A stretch of 64,000 nucleotides of DNA. Source: Candidatus Bathyarchaeota archaeon (GTDB lineage Archaea; Thermoproteota; Bathyarchaeia; TCS64). Positions 1-9,295 of this stretch are shown piece by piece (position 1 is the stretch's first letter; every line of letters starts with the position of its first letter). A program made the position numbers and the translations under genes. The DNA lies in NCBI GenBank assembly GCA_026014815.1, contig JAOZHP010000031.1:1-64000 (forward strand). The letters are read 5' to 3'. The notes below the pieces were generated by a model, which had not been told where the DNA came from, made no database searches, and saw only the letters and a program-made list of their open reading frames with translations.

Positions 1-57
1 ATTCATGTGAACCTAACTATGGTATCATGTAGACTAGAATACTCTTTCTACTGGATG

Positions 58-975
58 CTATACGGGGGGCTTGTATCCTGTCATTCTCTGGATGTTACCG
101 TAGAACACGTTATGGATGTCCTCTGAGGTGATGACTCCGTCGGCCTCCAGCTCCTTACATGCTCTATACTGGGCTTCCAGCACGTTGATTCTCCATCCCC
201 TCGGGAAGAAGGTGCTGTCGGTGCCGAAGAGCACCTTGTGGCTGCCACCTGTTGTTAGGGCCTTCTTGAATACCTGCTTCAGGTCGATGTCGTATGGCAG
301 GTACTTCATCCAGCTGTTGCTTCCGCTGCTGTCCATGTACACATTATCGGCCTGGTACTGCATCATCAATACCTCCCTGAACCATCCGGCGCCGAAGTGA
401 GCTATAATGAATTTGAGGCCAGGGAAGTCACGGCTAGGTACCTGAATGTCAATTGGGTTACCGTTACGGAGGTCCGCCTGTCCACCGATGGTGATCCCGA
501 AGTGCAGAAAAACAAGCATATCTTTCTCCTTGCAGGCCTCGTAGACCGGATACACGATCTCGTCGTAGGCTTTCATCCCTTTCCATGAGCTTGGATACAA
601 CTTGATGCCTTTGAAACCGTCCTTGTGTGCTTTTTTCACCTTGTCAGTTGCGTCAGGCTCGGCAGGGTTGATGTTGGCGTACCCGATGAACCTGTCGGGG
701 AAACGCTTCATAGTTTCCAGGAACTCGTCGTAGGCTTCTACGCCGACCATAACGCCCATGGTCTCTATCCCGTACTTGTCCAGCTCGTCCACCCATCTCT
801 GGGCAGTGTCAAAGTTTTCGTCAGGGAGCTCGATGCTGGTCATATCCGTCCTTGAGCTAGTTCTTTTGGCGAAGCTTTCCATGGTGCGGCCACGGGACAG
901 CCAGTTCCGTAATGTGTCAGCGTTGAAGTAGTGGCTGTGGGCGTCTATGACCGGGATGCCTACCTTGGAGTCCAT
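58..975 (-). CDS. Amidohydrolase family protein (amidohydrolase_2 / TIM-barrel metal hydrolase)
   Basis: A 305-residue TIM-barrel hydrolase of the amidohydrolase_2 superfamily (COG2159 type), members of which hydrolyse or decarboxylate small carboxylated or amide substrates using one active-site metal. Visible metal-ligand candidates are the N-terminal HxH (H13, H15 in IDAHSH), H158 (LHFG), H193 (IIAHFG) and D253 (FGTDSTFF), in the order expected for the family. There is no signal peptide, so it should be cytosolic. It is transcribed alone, away from the neighbouring DUF362 gene. The exact substrate cannot be read from the sequence. The family call is firm and the reaction is unknown. Confidence 0.85.
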   Translation of the reverse strand: MDSKVGIPVIDAHSHYFNADTLRNWLSRGRTMESFAKRTSSRTDMTSIELPDENFDTAQRWVDELDKYGIETMGVMVGVEAYDEFLETMKRFPDRFIGYANINPAEPDATDKVKKAHKDGFKGIKLYPSSWKGMKAYDEIVYPVYEACKEKDMLVFLHFGITIGGQADLRNGNPIDIQVPSRDFPGLKFIIAHFGAGWFREVLMMQYQADNVYMDSSGSNSWMKYLPYDIDLKQVFKKALTTGGSHKVLFGTDSTFFPRGWRINVLEAQYRACKELEADGVITSEDIHNVFYGNIQRMTGYKPPV

Positions 976-1059
976 CTGTATCCCTCGACACTACCTTACG
1001 GGATGTTTTAAAGTAATCTCTGTGCACCCGGAAAACTTTATCTCACGCACTCTGAAGAC

Positions 1060-1155
1060 ATGCAGATGTCCTCCGAAGAAGAGTCAACAGGAAAGAACCT
1101 CATTCGAGAGTTATCGGAGGAGCACATGAACTCGCTGAGATCGTTGGAGCCGTAG
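1060..1155 (+). other. Short leaderless-type ORF, possibly a decayed gene
   Basis: A 31-codon ORF whose ATG lies about 22 bases after a TATA-like element (AACTTTATC, near 1035-1042), the spacing expected for a leaderless archaeal transcript. It is charged (SSEEES, ELSEEH) and ends at a TAG. Another frame then continues with a plausible helical stretch (RRLHEILRTLIDDYRG) to about 1254. This looks like one small gene broken by a frameshift, but it could be chance. No family is recognised. Confidence 0.25.
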
Positions 1156-1223
1156 GCTGCATGAAATCTTGAGGACTCTAATTGATGATTACCGAGGGCA
1201 TTCAGAGCATCCAAGATTAGAAA

Positions 1224-2432
1224 GTGTCCATGGGGTATATTTACCTCGGCTACAGTGATGAATCTATACAGGATTTGATACCGGTGAACCTCAAAATTAA
1301 ACCAATTAAGGCAGCCGTCGATGACGCATCCGAGATATTTGTTGTGACTGGCACCAACGGAGCCGATAACGGGGTCGATAGGCTCATCGACTTGATGGGC
1401 GATAACGGGCAGCCATTTTACAAGTCCAGTAAGGAAAATGTGGCCCAAGGATCTGATGGCTTCATCGCCAGCAACGATGTGGTACTCATCAAGGTGAACA
1501 GTCAGTGGGGTGAGAGGGGAGGCACAAACACAGACCTTGTCAGTAGCATCATCAGAGTCATCTTGGATCATCCTGACGGATGGAAGGGCGAGATAATTGT
1601 CGCTGATAACGGTCAGGCACAGTACGGGGGCGCCGGGAGAGGTGGAAGCTTAGACTGGCCCCTAAACAACGCAGTGAACAAAGGGCAATCCATCCAAGAC
1701 GTGGTGGACATGTACGCGGCTCACACTAAGGTATCCACCTATCTCTGGGACGAGATAACCAGCAACGTGGTGCAAGAGTTCGCTGAAGGTGACGCTGAGG
1801 ACGGGTACGTTGTTAAAACGATGGTGATCAGCACCACAGGGACAATAGTCTCGTACCCCAAGTTCACTACTAAATACGGCTCTCAGGTCAGCTTAAAGTG
1901 GGGCATATACAGGCCCGAGATCGATGACTACGACGTAGACAAGCTCAAGGTAATCAACGTCCCTGTGCTCAAGACCCATATGATCTTCGGTGTAACAGGG
2001 GCCATCAAGAATTACATGGGTGTACCAAGCGACAAGCTCACTGCCGGACTCGGTTATAGGGCTCACCATACCGTTGACAAAGGGGGAATGGGCACCCTGA
2101 TGGCCCAGACTAGGGTACCAACGCTGAACATCATAGACGCCATCCATATCAACGCCATACCAAAAGATGGCCCCAAGACACCGTACACTAACGCAACCGA
2201 GACCGATATCGTCGCGGCTTCCACAGACCCTGTGGCTATCGACTATTGGGCCTCAAAGAATATTCTGTGTCGAGTCTGTGAGGAGAAGGGATATGGTATT
2301 TCAACACTGGACCCTGATAACACAGCGGAGAAAGAGTTTGGGTACTGGCTCCGGGCCTCCATGGATGAACTCAACTCGGAGGGATGGGGCTTCACACGCG
2401 ACCCAGCTAGAATCACTGTCTATGTGGATTAG
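1224..2432 (+). CDS. DUF362 domain protein
   Basis: A 402-residue DUF362-family protein. Recognisable family segments are the early VLIKVNSQW strand and the central VPVLKTHMIFGVTGAIKN motif, followed by TDIVAASTDPVAIDYWA, which matches the conserved ADPVAVD region. Unlike the second DUF362 protein in this window (57099-58184) it has no 4Fe-4S ferredoxin tail. DUF362 has no established biochemical activity; many members occur in anaerobes beside redox genes. The start is GTG at 1224 or ATG at 1230. It is followed after 3 bases by the methyltransferase-like membrane gene, so the two are probably cotranscribed. Confidence 0.8.
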   Translation: MSMGYIYLGYSDESIQDLIPVNLKIKPIKAAVDDASEIFVVTGTNGADNGVDRLIDLMGDNGQPFYKSSKENVAQGSDGFIASNDVVLIKVNSQWGERGGTNTDLVSSIIRVILDHPDGWKGEIIVADNGQAQYGGAGRGGSLDWPLNNAVNKGQSIQDVVDMYAAHTKVSTYLWDEITSNVVQEFAEGDAEDGYVVKTMVISTTGTIVSYPKFTTKYGSQVSLKWGIYRPEIDDYDVDKLKVINVPVLKTHMIFGVTGAIKNYMGVPSDKLTAGLGYRAHHTVDKGGMGTLMAQTRVPTLNIIDAIHINAIPKDGPKTPYTNATETDIVAASTDPVAIDYWASKNILCRVCEEKGYGISTLDPDNTAEKEFGYWLRASMDELNSEGWGFTRDPARITVYVD

Positions 2433-2435
2433 CTC

Positions 2436-3056
2436 TTGATATCCTCCATAGTTATTCTTTTTTCTCTCATCGTTTTTTGGGGAGTAAGCCTCCTCAATGT
2501 GCTCAAGCACAAGAAAACTGGTATGATACGGGGCTCGGAGGAGAGATCCATAAGCCCCGCCTTCCTTTTAGCCCTTGTTGGAACATTACTAATGTTCGCC
2601 GAGTCCCTCAGTTACTCATTCCTCGACTTAATTGGATACAATACCTTGGTAATTGGCAACTTGTTCACGCCATCATCTGGGCTTCAGTTAATCGGCGCCA
2701 TCACGTACGCTGTTGGTGCCCTTCTTCACGCTTGGAGTGTCCAAGTTAGGGGAAGCTACGCTGTATCGTGGGCTATGTCAATGGATCATAAACTCATCAG
2801 GGATGCCCCGTATAGCTTGGTGAGACACCCGTCCTATTTGGGATATATGCTCATGATAATAGCACTGACCTTGATCTGGGGAAATGTAATCACAATGGTC
2901 TCTTGGATAGCCATCCCCGGCTACTATCTGGTCTCCATACACGAGGAGTCCATCCTCGTTGAACAGTTCGGCGAAGAATATCTGGAATATATGAGACAGG
3001 TTAACGGCTTCATACCAAGGATTTTAGGGCCTCGGGAAACTCGAGAAGAGAAGTGA
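2436..3056 (+). CDS. Isoprenylcysteine carboxyl methyltransferase-like membrane protein
   Basis: A 206-residue polytopic membrane protein of the ICMT/phospholipid methyltransferase superfamily. The signature is in the C-terminal half: LVRHPSYLGY (RHP at 130-132), then hydrophobic helices, then HEESILVEQFGEEYLEYM, which is the conserved region that binds S-adenosylmethionine and closes the active site. There are about five hydrophobic segments. The start is a TTG three bases after the DUF362 stop, which supports translational coupling. In archaea the methyl acceptor is unknown and could be a lipid or thiol. Its 3' end overlaps the convergent HAD gene by 47 bases. Confidence 0.8.
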   Translation: MISSIVILFSLIVFWGVSLLNVLKHKKTGMIRGSEERSISPAFLLALVGTLLMFAESLSYSFLDLIGYNTLVIGNLFTPSSGLQLIGAITYAVGALLHAWSVQVRGSYAVSWAMSMDHKLIRDAPYSLVRHPSYLGYMLMIIALTLIWGNVITMVSWIAIPGYYLVSIHEESILVEQFGEEYLEYMRQVNGFIPRILGPRETREEK

Positions 3057-3735
3057 TGACCACGTCTGGTTTGTAATCCTCAGGTATCTCATACTCCTTT
3101 GTCTTGACCCATATCGTTCTCATTCCTGCATCTTTGGCGCCTATGATGTCCCCCTTGAAGCTGTCTCCTACATGGACTGTCTCCTGGGGCTCAACTTCCA
3201 AGCCCTCCAACGCGGCGTTGAACAATTTTACGTTGGGTTTGACCCAGTTCACCTCGTCGCTGAACGCCAATGCATCGAAGTAATGTAGTATCCCATGGTC
3301 GTTGAGGATGCCTCTTATGATCCTACCCGGGCTCACACCCGTCACGCTCACCAACCCAACCTTAAAGTTTGCTTTAGCGTAATCCAATGCCTCAAAGACG
3401 CCTTCTTTTAGCCCCGGAGGGTCACAGAGAACAGCCTCCTCATACATTTTCACAAGAGCGTCTCTGGCACTGAAGTCTTCAAGTCCAAGTGTGCTTAGTA
3501 CTTTGTCAACGATCTCATGTGTCATGACGTGTCTGTGGTTCTCTGATTGGATAACCTGGCTGCTATACCTGAAACCGCTTAGATACGCGGCGCTGATCTC
3601 GACCACGTTAAGACTGTAACCTTCCTGTTCGAGGATTCTTTTTAGGGCTGGGAGCCTGAACTCTCCATAGTTCCTGTTATGAACCAGTGTGTCCCAGAGG
3701 TCGAATGTGACAGCCTTGATCAAAGCAACCTCCAA
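3010..3735 (-). CDS. HAD superfamily hydrolase
   Basis: A 241-residue haloacid dehalogenase-like hydrolase, probably a small-molecule phosphatase. Motif I is FDLWDTL, with nucleophile D12 and acid/base D15. A helical cap follows (about residues 17-90). Later come the conserved Lys in KPNVKLFNAAL and the acidic motif IV HVGDSFKGDIIGAKDAGM. The order and length are typical for subfamily I. Its tail overlaps the convergent methyltransferase-like gene. Substrate is not predictable. Confidence 0.88.
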   Translation of the reverse strand: MEVALIKAVTFDLWDTLVHNRNYGEFRLPALKRILEQEGYSLNVVEISAAYLSGFRYSSQVIQSENHRHVMTHEIVDKVLSTLGLEDFSARDALVKMYEEAVLCDPPGLKEGVFEALDYAKANFKVGLVSVTGVSPGRIIRGILNDHGILHYFDALAFSDEVNWVKPNVKLFNAALEGLEVEPQETVHVGDSFKGDIIGAKDAGMRTIWVKTKEYEIPEDYKPDVVITSLLEFPEALKSLV

Positions 3736-3776
3736 GATACAACTCTCACCTAGTATAAATGCCCTGAGTGGACTAA

Positions 3777-4340
3777 CTATCTTTGGTATGTGCCCGTGAG
3801 AGTGCCCTTCGCTAGGATGTGACCCGTTATGGCGGCCAAGAGATCAGTCCTTTGAGCCCCCGGCCCCAAGTCAAGATACTGATCCAGCGCATACACGGTG
3901 AAAACGTACCTGTGAGCAGCCCCCGAGGGAGGCGATGGCCCATCATAGCCGTTAGTTGAGAAGTCGTTTACACCGTTCATCACCATGTTCTCCAAGATTG
4001 GGAACTTTGGGATGTTTTCCTCGATCTCCGCCAGCTCGCTTGGTATATTGAATATAATCCAATGGGTGAATGAGCCTCCAGACGCGTCTGGGTCAACACA
4101 GGTGATAGCTATAGATCTGGCCTCCTCTGGGACCCCTGTCCATATGATCTGGGGGTTGACGTTTATCCCGTCTCGGGTGTGGCGGACTGGTATAGCCTCC
4201 AAGTCGTTGAACGACTCAGAGGTCACGGTAAGCGTGACAGCGTCCTCATCGCTATGTTTACCAGCAAAAAACAGGAAGTATACGGATGCAGTGATCACGA
4301 TGACCACGACCACCGCCATGATGAGTCTTCGCTGCTTCAT
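3777..4340 (-). CDS. Phosphatidylethanolamine-binding protein (PEBP, YbhB/YbcL family), membrane-anchored
   Basis: A 187-residue PEBP-fold protein. The N-terminus (about residues 6-27, MAVVVVIVITASVYFLFF) is one strongly hydrophobic segment and acts as a signal anchor or signal peptide, so the domain should lie outside the membrane. The ligand-pocket signatures are clear: CVDPDASGGSFTHWIIFNIP and the later SPPSGAAHRYVFTVYALD. Bacterial and archaeal YbhB-type proteins have this length without the anchor. PEBP proteins bind anionic phospholipid heads or act as protease or kinase inhibitors in eukaryotes; the archaeal role is not established. Confidence 0.88.
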   Translation of the reverse strand: MKQRRLIMAVVVVIVITASVYFLFFAGKHSDEDAVTLTVTSESFNDLEAIPVRHTRDGINVNPQIIWTGVPEEARSIAITCVDPDASGGSFTHWIIFNIPSELAEIEENIPKFPILENMVMNGVNDFSTNGYDGPSPPSGAAHRYVFTVYALDQYLDLGPGAQRTDLLAAITGHILAKGTLTGTYQR

Positions 4341-4386
4341 AACAAAACACTATATCTAGTTAACTTGAAACGTTTTCGTTGGAGAT

Positions 4387-4460
4387 TGGTGCGTCCGCCG
4401 GGACTCGAACCCGGGTCGTTGGCTTGGAAGGCCAAAATTCTACCACTATACCACGAACGC
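4387..4460 (-). tRNA. tRNA-Gly (anticodon TCC), 3' CCA encoded
   Basis: Read on the minus strand, this folds into a full cloverleaf: a 7-bp acceptor stem with one G-U pair, a D arm containing AGTGGT, an anticodon stem TTGGC/GCCAA around the loop CTTCCAA (anticodon TCC), and a T arm CCGGG/CCCGG with TTCGAGT. Discriminator A is at 4390 and the CCA end is genomically encoded at 4387-4389. I see no intron. Confidence 0.95.
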
Positions 4461-4497
4461 AGCGAGAAAAATGAATACTATTGGAAGTTAAAAGGGT

Positions 4498-4974
4498 TTA
4501 CCCATCGATCTGGATCATAATCTCGTTACGCCAGTGCTCAGGAGTGTCTTCATCTATGAAGCTGCCATAGCTTAACGTGAATTCATCCGGTTGGAACACT
4601 GCCTCGATGCTGCAAGCCTCGTTGGCCATCTTCAGTCCATTTTCTTCGATGTACTTGTAGAGGGTGTCATAATAGTACTCTACGGGTTTATTGGCGCCTA
4701 TGTACACAAGGAACACAACCTTCATCTCGGGCATTATCTTGGTGTCAACGCCATCGACTTTCTTGTCCACTGGAATGAGCACTTCTTTACTGCACCCTTC
4801 TTTGTCACTTGGGTCGCTGTACAGCACCATGTTGGGGTCCATATGCTTGAGACCTTTATCGTGGAGGACCCTGCTGAGCTTGGCGCACTCCACTATCTCG
4901 TTCTCTCCCGGCTTCAGTTTCTTGTATGCAACAAGCTCTGGGATAGTGGTCTTGACGCCGATTTTGTCTATCAT
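4498..4974 (-). CDS. GyrI-like small-molecule-binding domain protein
   Basis: A 158-residue stand-alone GyrI-like/effector-binding (AraC_E_bind, SHS2-duplication) domain. The sequence shows the typical pattern: a central strand KVVFLVYIGANK, a helix YYYDTLYKYIEENGL, and the terminal signature HWRNEIMIQI, which corresponds to the conserved W-x-T-E-I strand. There is no DNA-binding domain, so it is not itself a regulator. Such proteins bind hydrophobic cations or, in some families, hydrolyse cyclopropanoid toxins. It lies between tRNA-Gly and the TYW1 gene, with 37 bases to the latter. Confidence 0.75.
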   Translation of the reverse strand: MIDKIGVKTTIPELVAYKKLKPGENEIVECAKLSRVLHDKGLKHMDPNMVLYSDPSDKEGCSKEVLIPVDKKVDGVDTKIMPEMKVVFLVYIGANKPVEYYYDTLYKYIEENGLKMANEACSIEAVFQPDEFTLSYGSFIDEDTPEHWRNEIMIQIDG

Positions 4975-5011
4975 ATTGAACCCTATCCAGATTGGTGGCT
5001 TTTAATAGTTA

Positions 5012-5974
5012 TCAGTAAAGCTTGATGGGCTTAGCCAGCCTACTCAGAAGAACGATGTTGCTGAACCCGTGCTCATCAAGCACATTGTAGCTTGACGCGG
5101 CGGCGATCTCCTCAGCGAATTTCTGTATCTCCTCAAACCACGCCATATCTCGGTACCCGAAACGTTCACGGGCGGCGCCCACACTCATGGCAGCCTTGGG
5201 CTCCATGTATGTAGCGTTGCTTAGTTCACCTAGCTTCGCGTAGCCCTCTGGGTTACTCATGTTAAGCTTCGGGATCAACGTGTGCCTTAGGACCGTGGGA
5301 CAGCTGAAGCTCTCTAGGAGTTCAAGTGTCTCAAGCACCTTGCCCCATGCGTTGGGAATGTTTGGTCTACAGGTCTTAACGTAAGTTTCCTCGTCTGGGG
5401 CGCATAGGCTCACGTAGAGTTGAGTTGGCTCATGGCTCAGATTCCTCAGCACCTCCGGCGCGGTTCCGTTGGTGACGATGAAAACCGACTTGAAGCCGTG
5501 ATCCTTGAAGCCCTCCACCAAGTCACCTAGCCGAGGGTACAGTGTGGGCTCTCCTTCAAGGCTTATCGCGGCGTGGATTGGGTCGTTTGCCTCCCGCCAC
5601 ATCTCTTTCTTCACATTTGGGTTGCCTCCGAATCCTGTCATGTGTTTCTTGTGGGCTTCAAGGCATCCCATGATGATGGCTTCAGGGTCCTCGGGTCTCT
5701 GTATCGGTCTTGTCTGCTCCCATGAGACGCCGAGGGTCTCAGGTGTGGCTCTCCAGCAGAAAACACAGCTTTGTGTGCAGTGACCGAGGCTTGGGGTCAT
5801 CTGGAGGCACCTGTGGGTGGGTATCCCGTAGAACCTGTGCTTGTAGCAGTTCTCCTCGCCTCCCGAGGTCAAGCTTCTTCGCTGCCAGTGACACGTCTTC
5901 ACCGCGCTGTGTTCCCCGACTAGTCCGTATTTCTGCTTCACGTAGCCGGCGCGGAACTCTTCAGGGAGGCTCAA
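5012..5974 (-). CDS. taw1: tRNA 4-demethylwyosine synthase (TYW1/Taw1), radical SAM
   Basis: This enzyme condenses pyruvate carbons onto N1-methylguanosine-37 of tRNA-Phe to form the tricyclic wyosine base. The radical SAM cluster motif is CTQSCVFC (C66, C70, C73). The second cluster ligands characteristic of TYW1 are visible upstream as C28, C43 and C56, with about the spacing known for archaeal TYW1. At 320 residues it matches the archaeal form, which lacks the eukaryotic flavodoxin domain. Other family landmarks are ISLEGEPTLYPRLGDL and FIVTNGT. It is a firm archaeal/eukaryotic marker. Confidence 0.93.
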   Translation of the reverse strand: MSLPEEFRAGYVKQKYGLVGEHSAVKTCHWQRRSLTSGGEENCYKHRFYGIPTHRCLQMTPSLGHCTQSCVFCWRATPETLGVSWEQTRPIQRPEDPEAIIMGCLEAHKKHMTGFGGNPNVKKEMWREANDPIHAAISLEGEPTLYPRLGDLVEGFKDHGFKSVFIVTNGTAPEVLRNLSHEPTQLYVSLCAPDEETYVKTCRPNIPNAWGKVLETLELLESFSCPTVLRHTLIPKLNMSNPEGYAKLGELSNATYMEPKAAMSVGAARERFGYRDMAWFEEIQKFAEEIAAASSYNVLDEHGFSNIVLLSRLAKPIKLY

Positions 5975-6029
5975 TGGGTTTCAGGGTGGATGATGTAATG
6001 GAGAAATAAGAATCTGGTGAAAAGAGGGA

Positions 6030-7562
6030 TTAGAGACTGTAGATGGCTTTGAACTTGGCGTCAAGGTAGTCTATGAAGGGCTTGACTTGCAGCGGCTTCC
6101 CTGTCACATGTTTCGCCAAGTCCTCAGGGTCGTAGAGGTTCCCATACTTGTACACGTTATCAGTGAGCCAGTCCTTGACGTCCTTGAAGTTGCCTGCGGT
6201 GATCATGCGATTCCAGTCAGGTAAGTCTTTACTGAGTTTCTCTACCAATATGCCGTCGTAGAGGTTACCCAACGCGTAGCTTGGGAAGTACCCAAAGTAC
6301 CCGATAGCCCAGTGAGTGTCCTGCATGACACCCTCACTGTCGTTCTCGATGTCCACACCAAGATAGTCCTTATACTTCTGGTTCCACGCCTCAGGAAGCT
6401 CGTCCACCGTCAATTTACCGGCGAAGATATCCCGCTCTATCTCAAACCTGATGACTATATGCAATCCATATGTGACCTCGTCTGCCTCGATCCTGATCTT
6501 GCTGGGCGTCACATAGTTTACAGCTTTCACCATCTGCTCTTTGGTTACGTCCTTGAATGTATCGCCTGTAAGCTTCTGTAGCTCAGGCAGGTAGTACTCC
6601 CAGAACTCGGGGCTCTTCCCAACATAGTTCTCGATGAACCTGCTCATTGACTCGTGGACACCGTAGCTGGACGCCGTACCTACCGGTTGATACATCCATT
6701 CCCGTGGAAGCCCAAGCTCGTAGAGGGCGTGACCTGCCTCGTGAAGAACACTGAAGATGCTTGACGCGAACTGCTCCTCATGGTAATGAGTCGTTATCCT
6801 AACGTCTGTGTAGTAACCTGTCGTGAAGGGGTGCTCAGTGGTGTCAATTCTGCCCATCGCCTTTTCAGACTTGATGTCATAGAGAACGTAATCTGCTAGA
6901 CTTTTACCGATCTTTTCCTGGATGGAGGCTGAGACCGGTCGAGACAGGAACCCTATTTCGGGCTTTTCCTCGGATAAAACCCTGTCGAGAACCTTCTTCA
7001 ACCCCTTTTTCATCTCGTCGAAGAGCTTCGTTATAGTGTTAGCTGTCATCCTCGGCTCGAAGTTATCGATCAACGCGTCGTAGGGAGTCTTCGCTCCCTT
7101 TACATCCATTAGTAACTCCGCCTTCTTCTTCTGAAGCTCTATCATCTTCGCGAGTTCAGGCTTGAACATGTTCCAGTCCTTGGCTGCCTTGGCTTTCTTC
7201 CACGTGGCTACGCCGATAGTCTGCTGTTTGGCTATCTCTACCACGAGTTCCTCGGGGAGCTTGGTGTTCTCATCATAAGCCTTACGGGATAGGTGAACAT
7301 TCCTTTTCTTGAGCTCGCTGAACCCGCTATACCCCTGGTTTTTCTCGATCCTGTCGAGGAGCCTCCCATTCTCGGGGTCTGTGAGCATCTGGTGGCCGAT
7401 CTTCTGGATGAGTGCTAGTTGCTGGCTCTTTAACTCCACTGCGCCGGGCGGCATCTTTGTCTCCAGGTCCCACTGGAGGATGGCGCCCGCTGAACCGATG
7501 ATCGCGAGGTCTTTGCTTCTCTTGAGCAACGCGTTATAGTCTTTCATCAGGTCGTCTGACAT
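6030..7562 (-). CDS. Carboxypeptidase Taq (M32 family metallocarboxypeptidase)
   Basis: A 510-residue M32 metallocarboxypeptidase, the usual size, which removes C-terminal residues from peptides. All three family signatures are present in order: DVRIT (253-257), the zinc site HEAGH (274-278), and HESMS (303-307) carrying the third ligand E304. There is no signal peptide, so it works on cytosolic peptides. It is transcribed alone on the minus strand. It belongs with the M28, M20, M55 and S9 peptidases in this window as part of a peptide-using metabolism. Confidence 0.95.
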   Translation of the reverse strand: MSDDLMKDYNALLKRSKDLAIIGSAGAILQWDLETKMPPGAVELKSQQLALIQKIGHQMLTDPENGRLLDRIEKNQGYSGFSELKKRNVHLSRKAYDENTKLPEELVVEIAKQQTIGVATWKKAKAAKDWNMFKPELAKMIELQKKKAELLMDVKGAKTPYDALIDNFEPRMTANTITKLFDEMKKGLKKVLDRVLSEEKPEIGFLSRPVSASIQEKIGKSLADYVLYDIKSEKAMGRIDTTEHPFTTGYYTDVRITTHYHEEQFASSIFSVLHEAGHALYELGLPREWMYQPVGTASSYGVHESMSRFIENYVGKSPEFWEYYLPELQKLTGDTFKDVTKEQMVKAVNYVTPSKIRIEADEVTYGLHIVIRFEIERDIFAGKLTVDELPEAWNQKYKDYLGVDIENDSEGVMQDTHWAIGYFGYFPSYALGNLYDGILVEKLSKDLPDWNRMITAGNFKDVKDWLTDNVYKYGNLYDPEDLAKHVTGKPLQVKPFIDYLDAKFKAIYSL

Positions 7563-7726
7563 TTCAATCGATTTGATCTGAGTAGCTGGCTCCTTTAATG
7601 TTTCCTAAACATGGAGGTTTTAACCCGTCTTTCCCTTCAACATCCGGGATAATTGGAGTCACGGAACGTTCTTAGCAGCTTTATGACAGGTGCAAGCCTC
7701 GTTGTGGCGGCTGGATCGCATAATAA

Positions 7727-8071
7727 CTAGAACATGGGTGGTGTGAACACGTCGTAGATGACGAGTTCCTTCTCTACATCATATGTCCGGTGCTTCAACC
7801 CTTTGGGGACCGCCACGAACACGCCGGGCATCAAAGTGAACTCACCACGATCCTCAATCCACATCTTTGCTTTTCCCTTCAGGACATAGATGATGTCGGT
7901 CTCCTCTGGGTGTACATGCATCTCTATCTCTGAGCCTACGCTGCACCGTACAATGAAGCACGTCACATCTGCATTATCCTCTTCCTTTGAGTACAGCACC
8001 TTCATTCCCACGTCCTTGAGAAATGGGTGTGGGCTCTCAGGCACGTCTTCAAGATTCTTGACCAAGCTCAT
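7727..8071 (-). CDS. Cupin domain protein
   Basis: A single-domain cupin of about 114 residues. Motif 1 is EMHVHPEETDIIYVLKG (two His and a Glu as likely metal ligands) and motif 2 is PGVFVAVPKGLKHRTYD, with the final His. I chose the ATG at 8071 because the residues encoded from the alternative ATG at 8089 do not resemble a cupin start. Metal-binding cupins of this size are isomerases, dioxygenases or sugar-binding proteins; no substrate can be assigned. It lies upstream of M32 with a 164-base gap in which I see nothing else. Confidence 0.8.
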   Translation of the reverse strand: MSLVKNLEDVPESPHPFLKDVGMKVLYSKEEDNADVTCFIVRCSVGSEIEMHVHPEETDIIYVLKGKAKMWIEDRGEFTLMPGVFVAVPKGLKHRTYDVEKELVIYDVFTPPMF

Positions 8072-8155
8072 AGCTTTCAGGAACACCATGGAAAGAAAAA
8101 GTTACCCGAGAAGAAACTCTCGCTAGACGCCTCCGGAACGCGCCAAGAGAGTAAG

Positions 8156-9295
8156 TTACTTCACAACCGGTTTGAGTAGGAAGTCGTCGAGGACCTTTCT
8201 GGCTTTCTCCCTTTTCTCTTGGAAGTCAGTGAGGAACGCCTTCACTCGTTCAGCTAGCTGCTTTTTACAGGTACCGCACATGAGTTCCCCTGACTTGCAG
8301 ATGGCTTCACGGTCCACGAGTTTCTGGTCGTCGTCCTCGAACATGAAGTAGTAGTAAGCGTAGACGTTGCAAATATCTGGTCTTCCACCTAGCTTTTTCT
8401 GTTCCTCGACTGTATCACGTCCCCCAGTGAAGGCCCTCATCACTTTCTGTGCTGCCTTCTTCGGTGAATCTGTCGTGAAGATAGCTGAATCCGGTTGACT
8501 GGAGCTCATCTTGCCACCCTCATCTAGGCCTGGGAGGAATTTGGCATGTATCTGAGCCGGCTTGTAATACCCCATCTTCTCGGCGATATCCCTCGTGATC
8601 CTCCAATACGGGTCCTGGTCTATGGCCGCCGGGATAAGGCACGGAATGTTCTCGCCCTCCCTCTCAGATTGTAGGAAGCACACCATCATCTGGAGGGCCG
8701 GGTGCCAGATCGCGCCAATGTTATCGCTGTTATTGAAACCAAAGACAGCGCGTACGGTGCTGAATGTGGTTCGCTTCGCGACTTTAAGCCCTAACTTGTA
8801 TAGGTGCTGAATGTGGTCTGAGTCGCTGAAGATGTGAGTCTTCTCAGGGTTGAATCCACATGCTATGATGTCCAACGCGTTATCGTAGGTGAACTCGATC
8901 GCCTGCTCCAGAGTCAAGTCGTCCCTTTGGAGAAACTTCTCGTCGTCAGTCATCTGGAAGTAGAGCTCGGCGTCGAACGCGTCCTGCAGGTACTTGCAGA
9001 AGAACCAGGGCAGCAGGTGGCCAAGATGGACGTGTCCACTGGGTCCTCGCCCCGTGTAGAGTCCAACCTTGTTTCCTTTCTCGTACTCGCTGAGCCACCA
9101 ATCTGTATCCCTGTGGCTTAGGTATACTCCACGCCGGAGTTGTAGGTGCTTGTATCCGGCGTGTTTGGCGATACGGTCTACGATGCTCTGGGTCATTCGC
9201 TGAACACCGAACTGCTCTATGAGTTTATCATAGTCGATGTTTCCGCTTACATCCCAGGGCGTCACTACCATCTCTTGTTTTTCTTGGTCTGTCAT
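8156..9295 (-). CDS. trpS: Tryptophan--tRNA ligase
   Basis: A class I aminoacyl-tRNA synthetase that charges tRNA-Trp. The HIGH motif appears as HLGH (90-93, in GPSGHVHLGH) and the KMSKS motif as KMSSS (in DEGGKMSSSQPD). The sequence AAIDQDPYWRITRDIA is typical of the archaeal/eukaryotic TrpRS type. At 379 residues it matches archaeal TrpRS. Its ATG overlaps the stop of the upstream GNAT remnant as ATGA. Confidence 0.95.
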   Translation of the reverse strand: MTDQEKQEMVVTPWDVSGNIDYDKLIEQFGVQRMTQSIVDRIAKHAGYKHLQLRRGVYLSHRDTDWWLSEYEKGNKVGLYTGRGPSGHVHLGHLLPWFFCKYLQDAFDAELYFQMTDDEKFLQRDDLTLEQAIEFTYDNALDIIACGFNPEKTHIFSDSDHIQHLYKLGLKVAKRTTFSTVRAVFGFNNSDNIGAIWHPALQMMVCFLQSEREGENIPCLIPAAIDQDPYWRITRDIAEKMGYYKPAQIHAKFLPGLDEGGKMSSSQPDSAIFTTDSPKKAAQKVMRAFTGGRDTVEEQKKLGGRPDICNVYAYYYFMFEDDDQKLVDREAICKSGELMCGTCKKQLAERVKAFLTDFQEKREKARKVLDDFLLKPVVK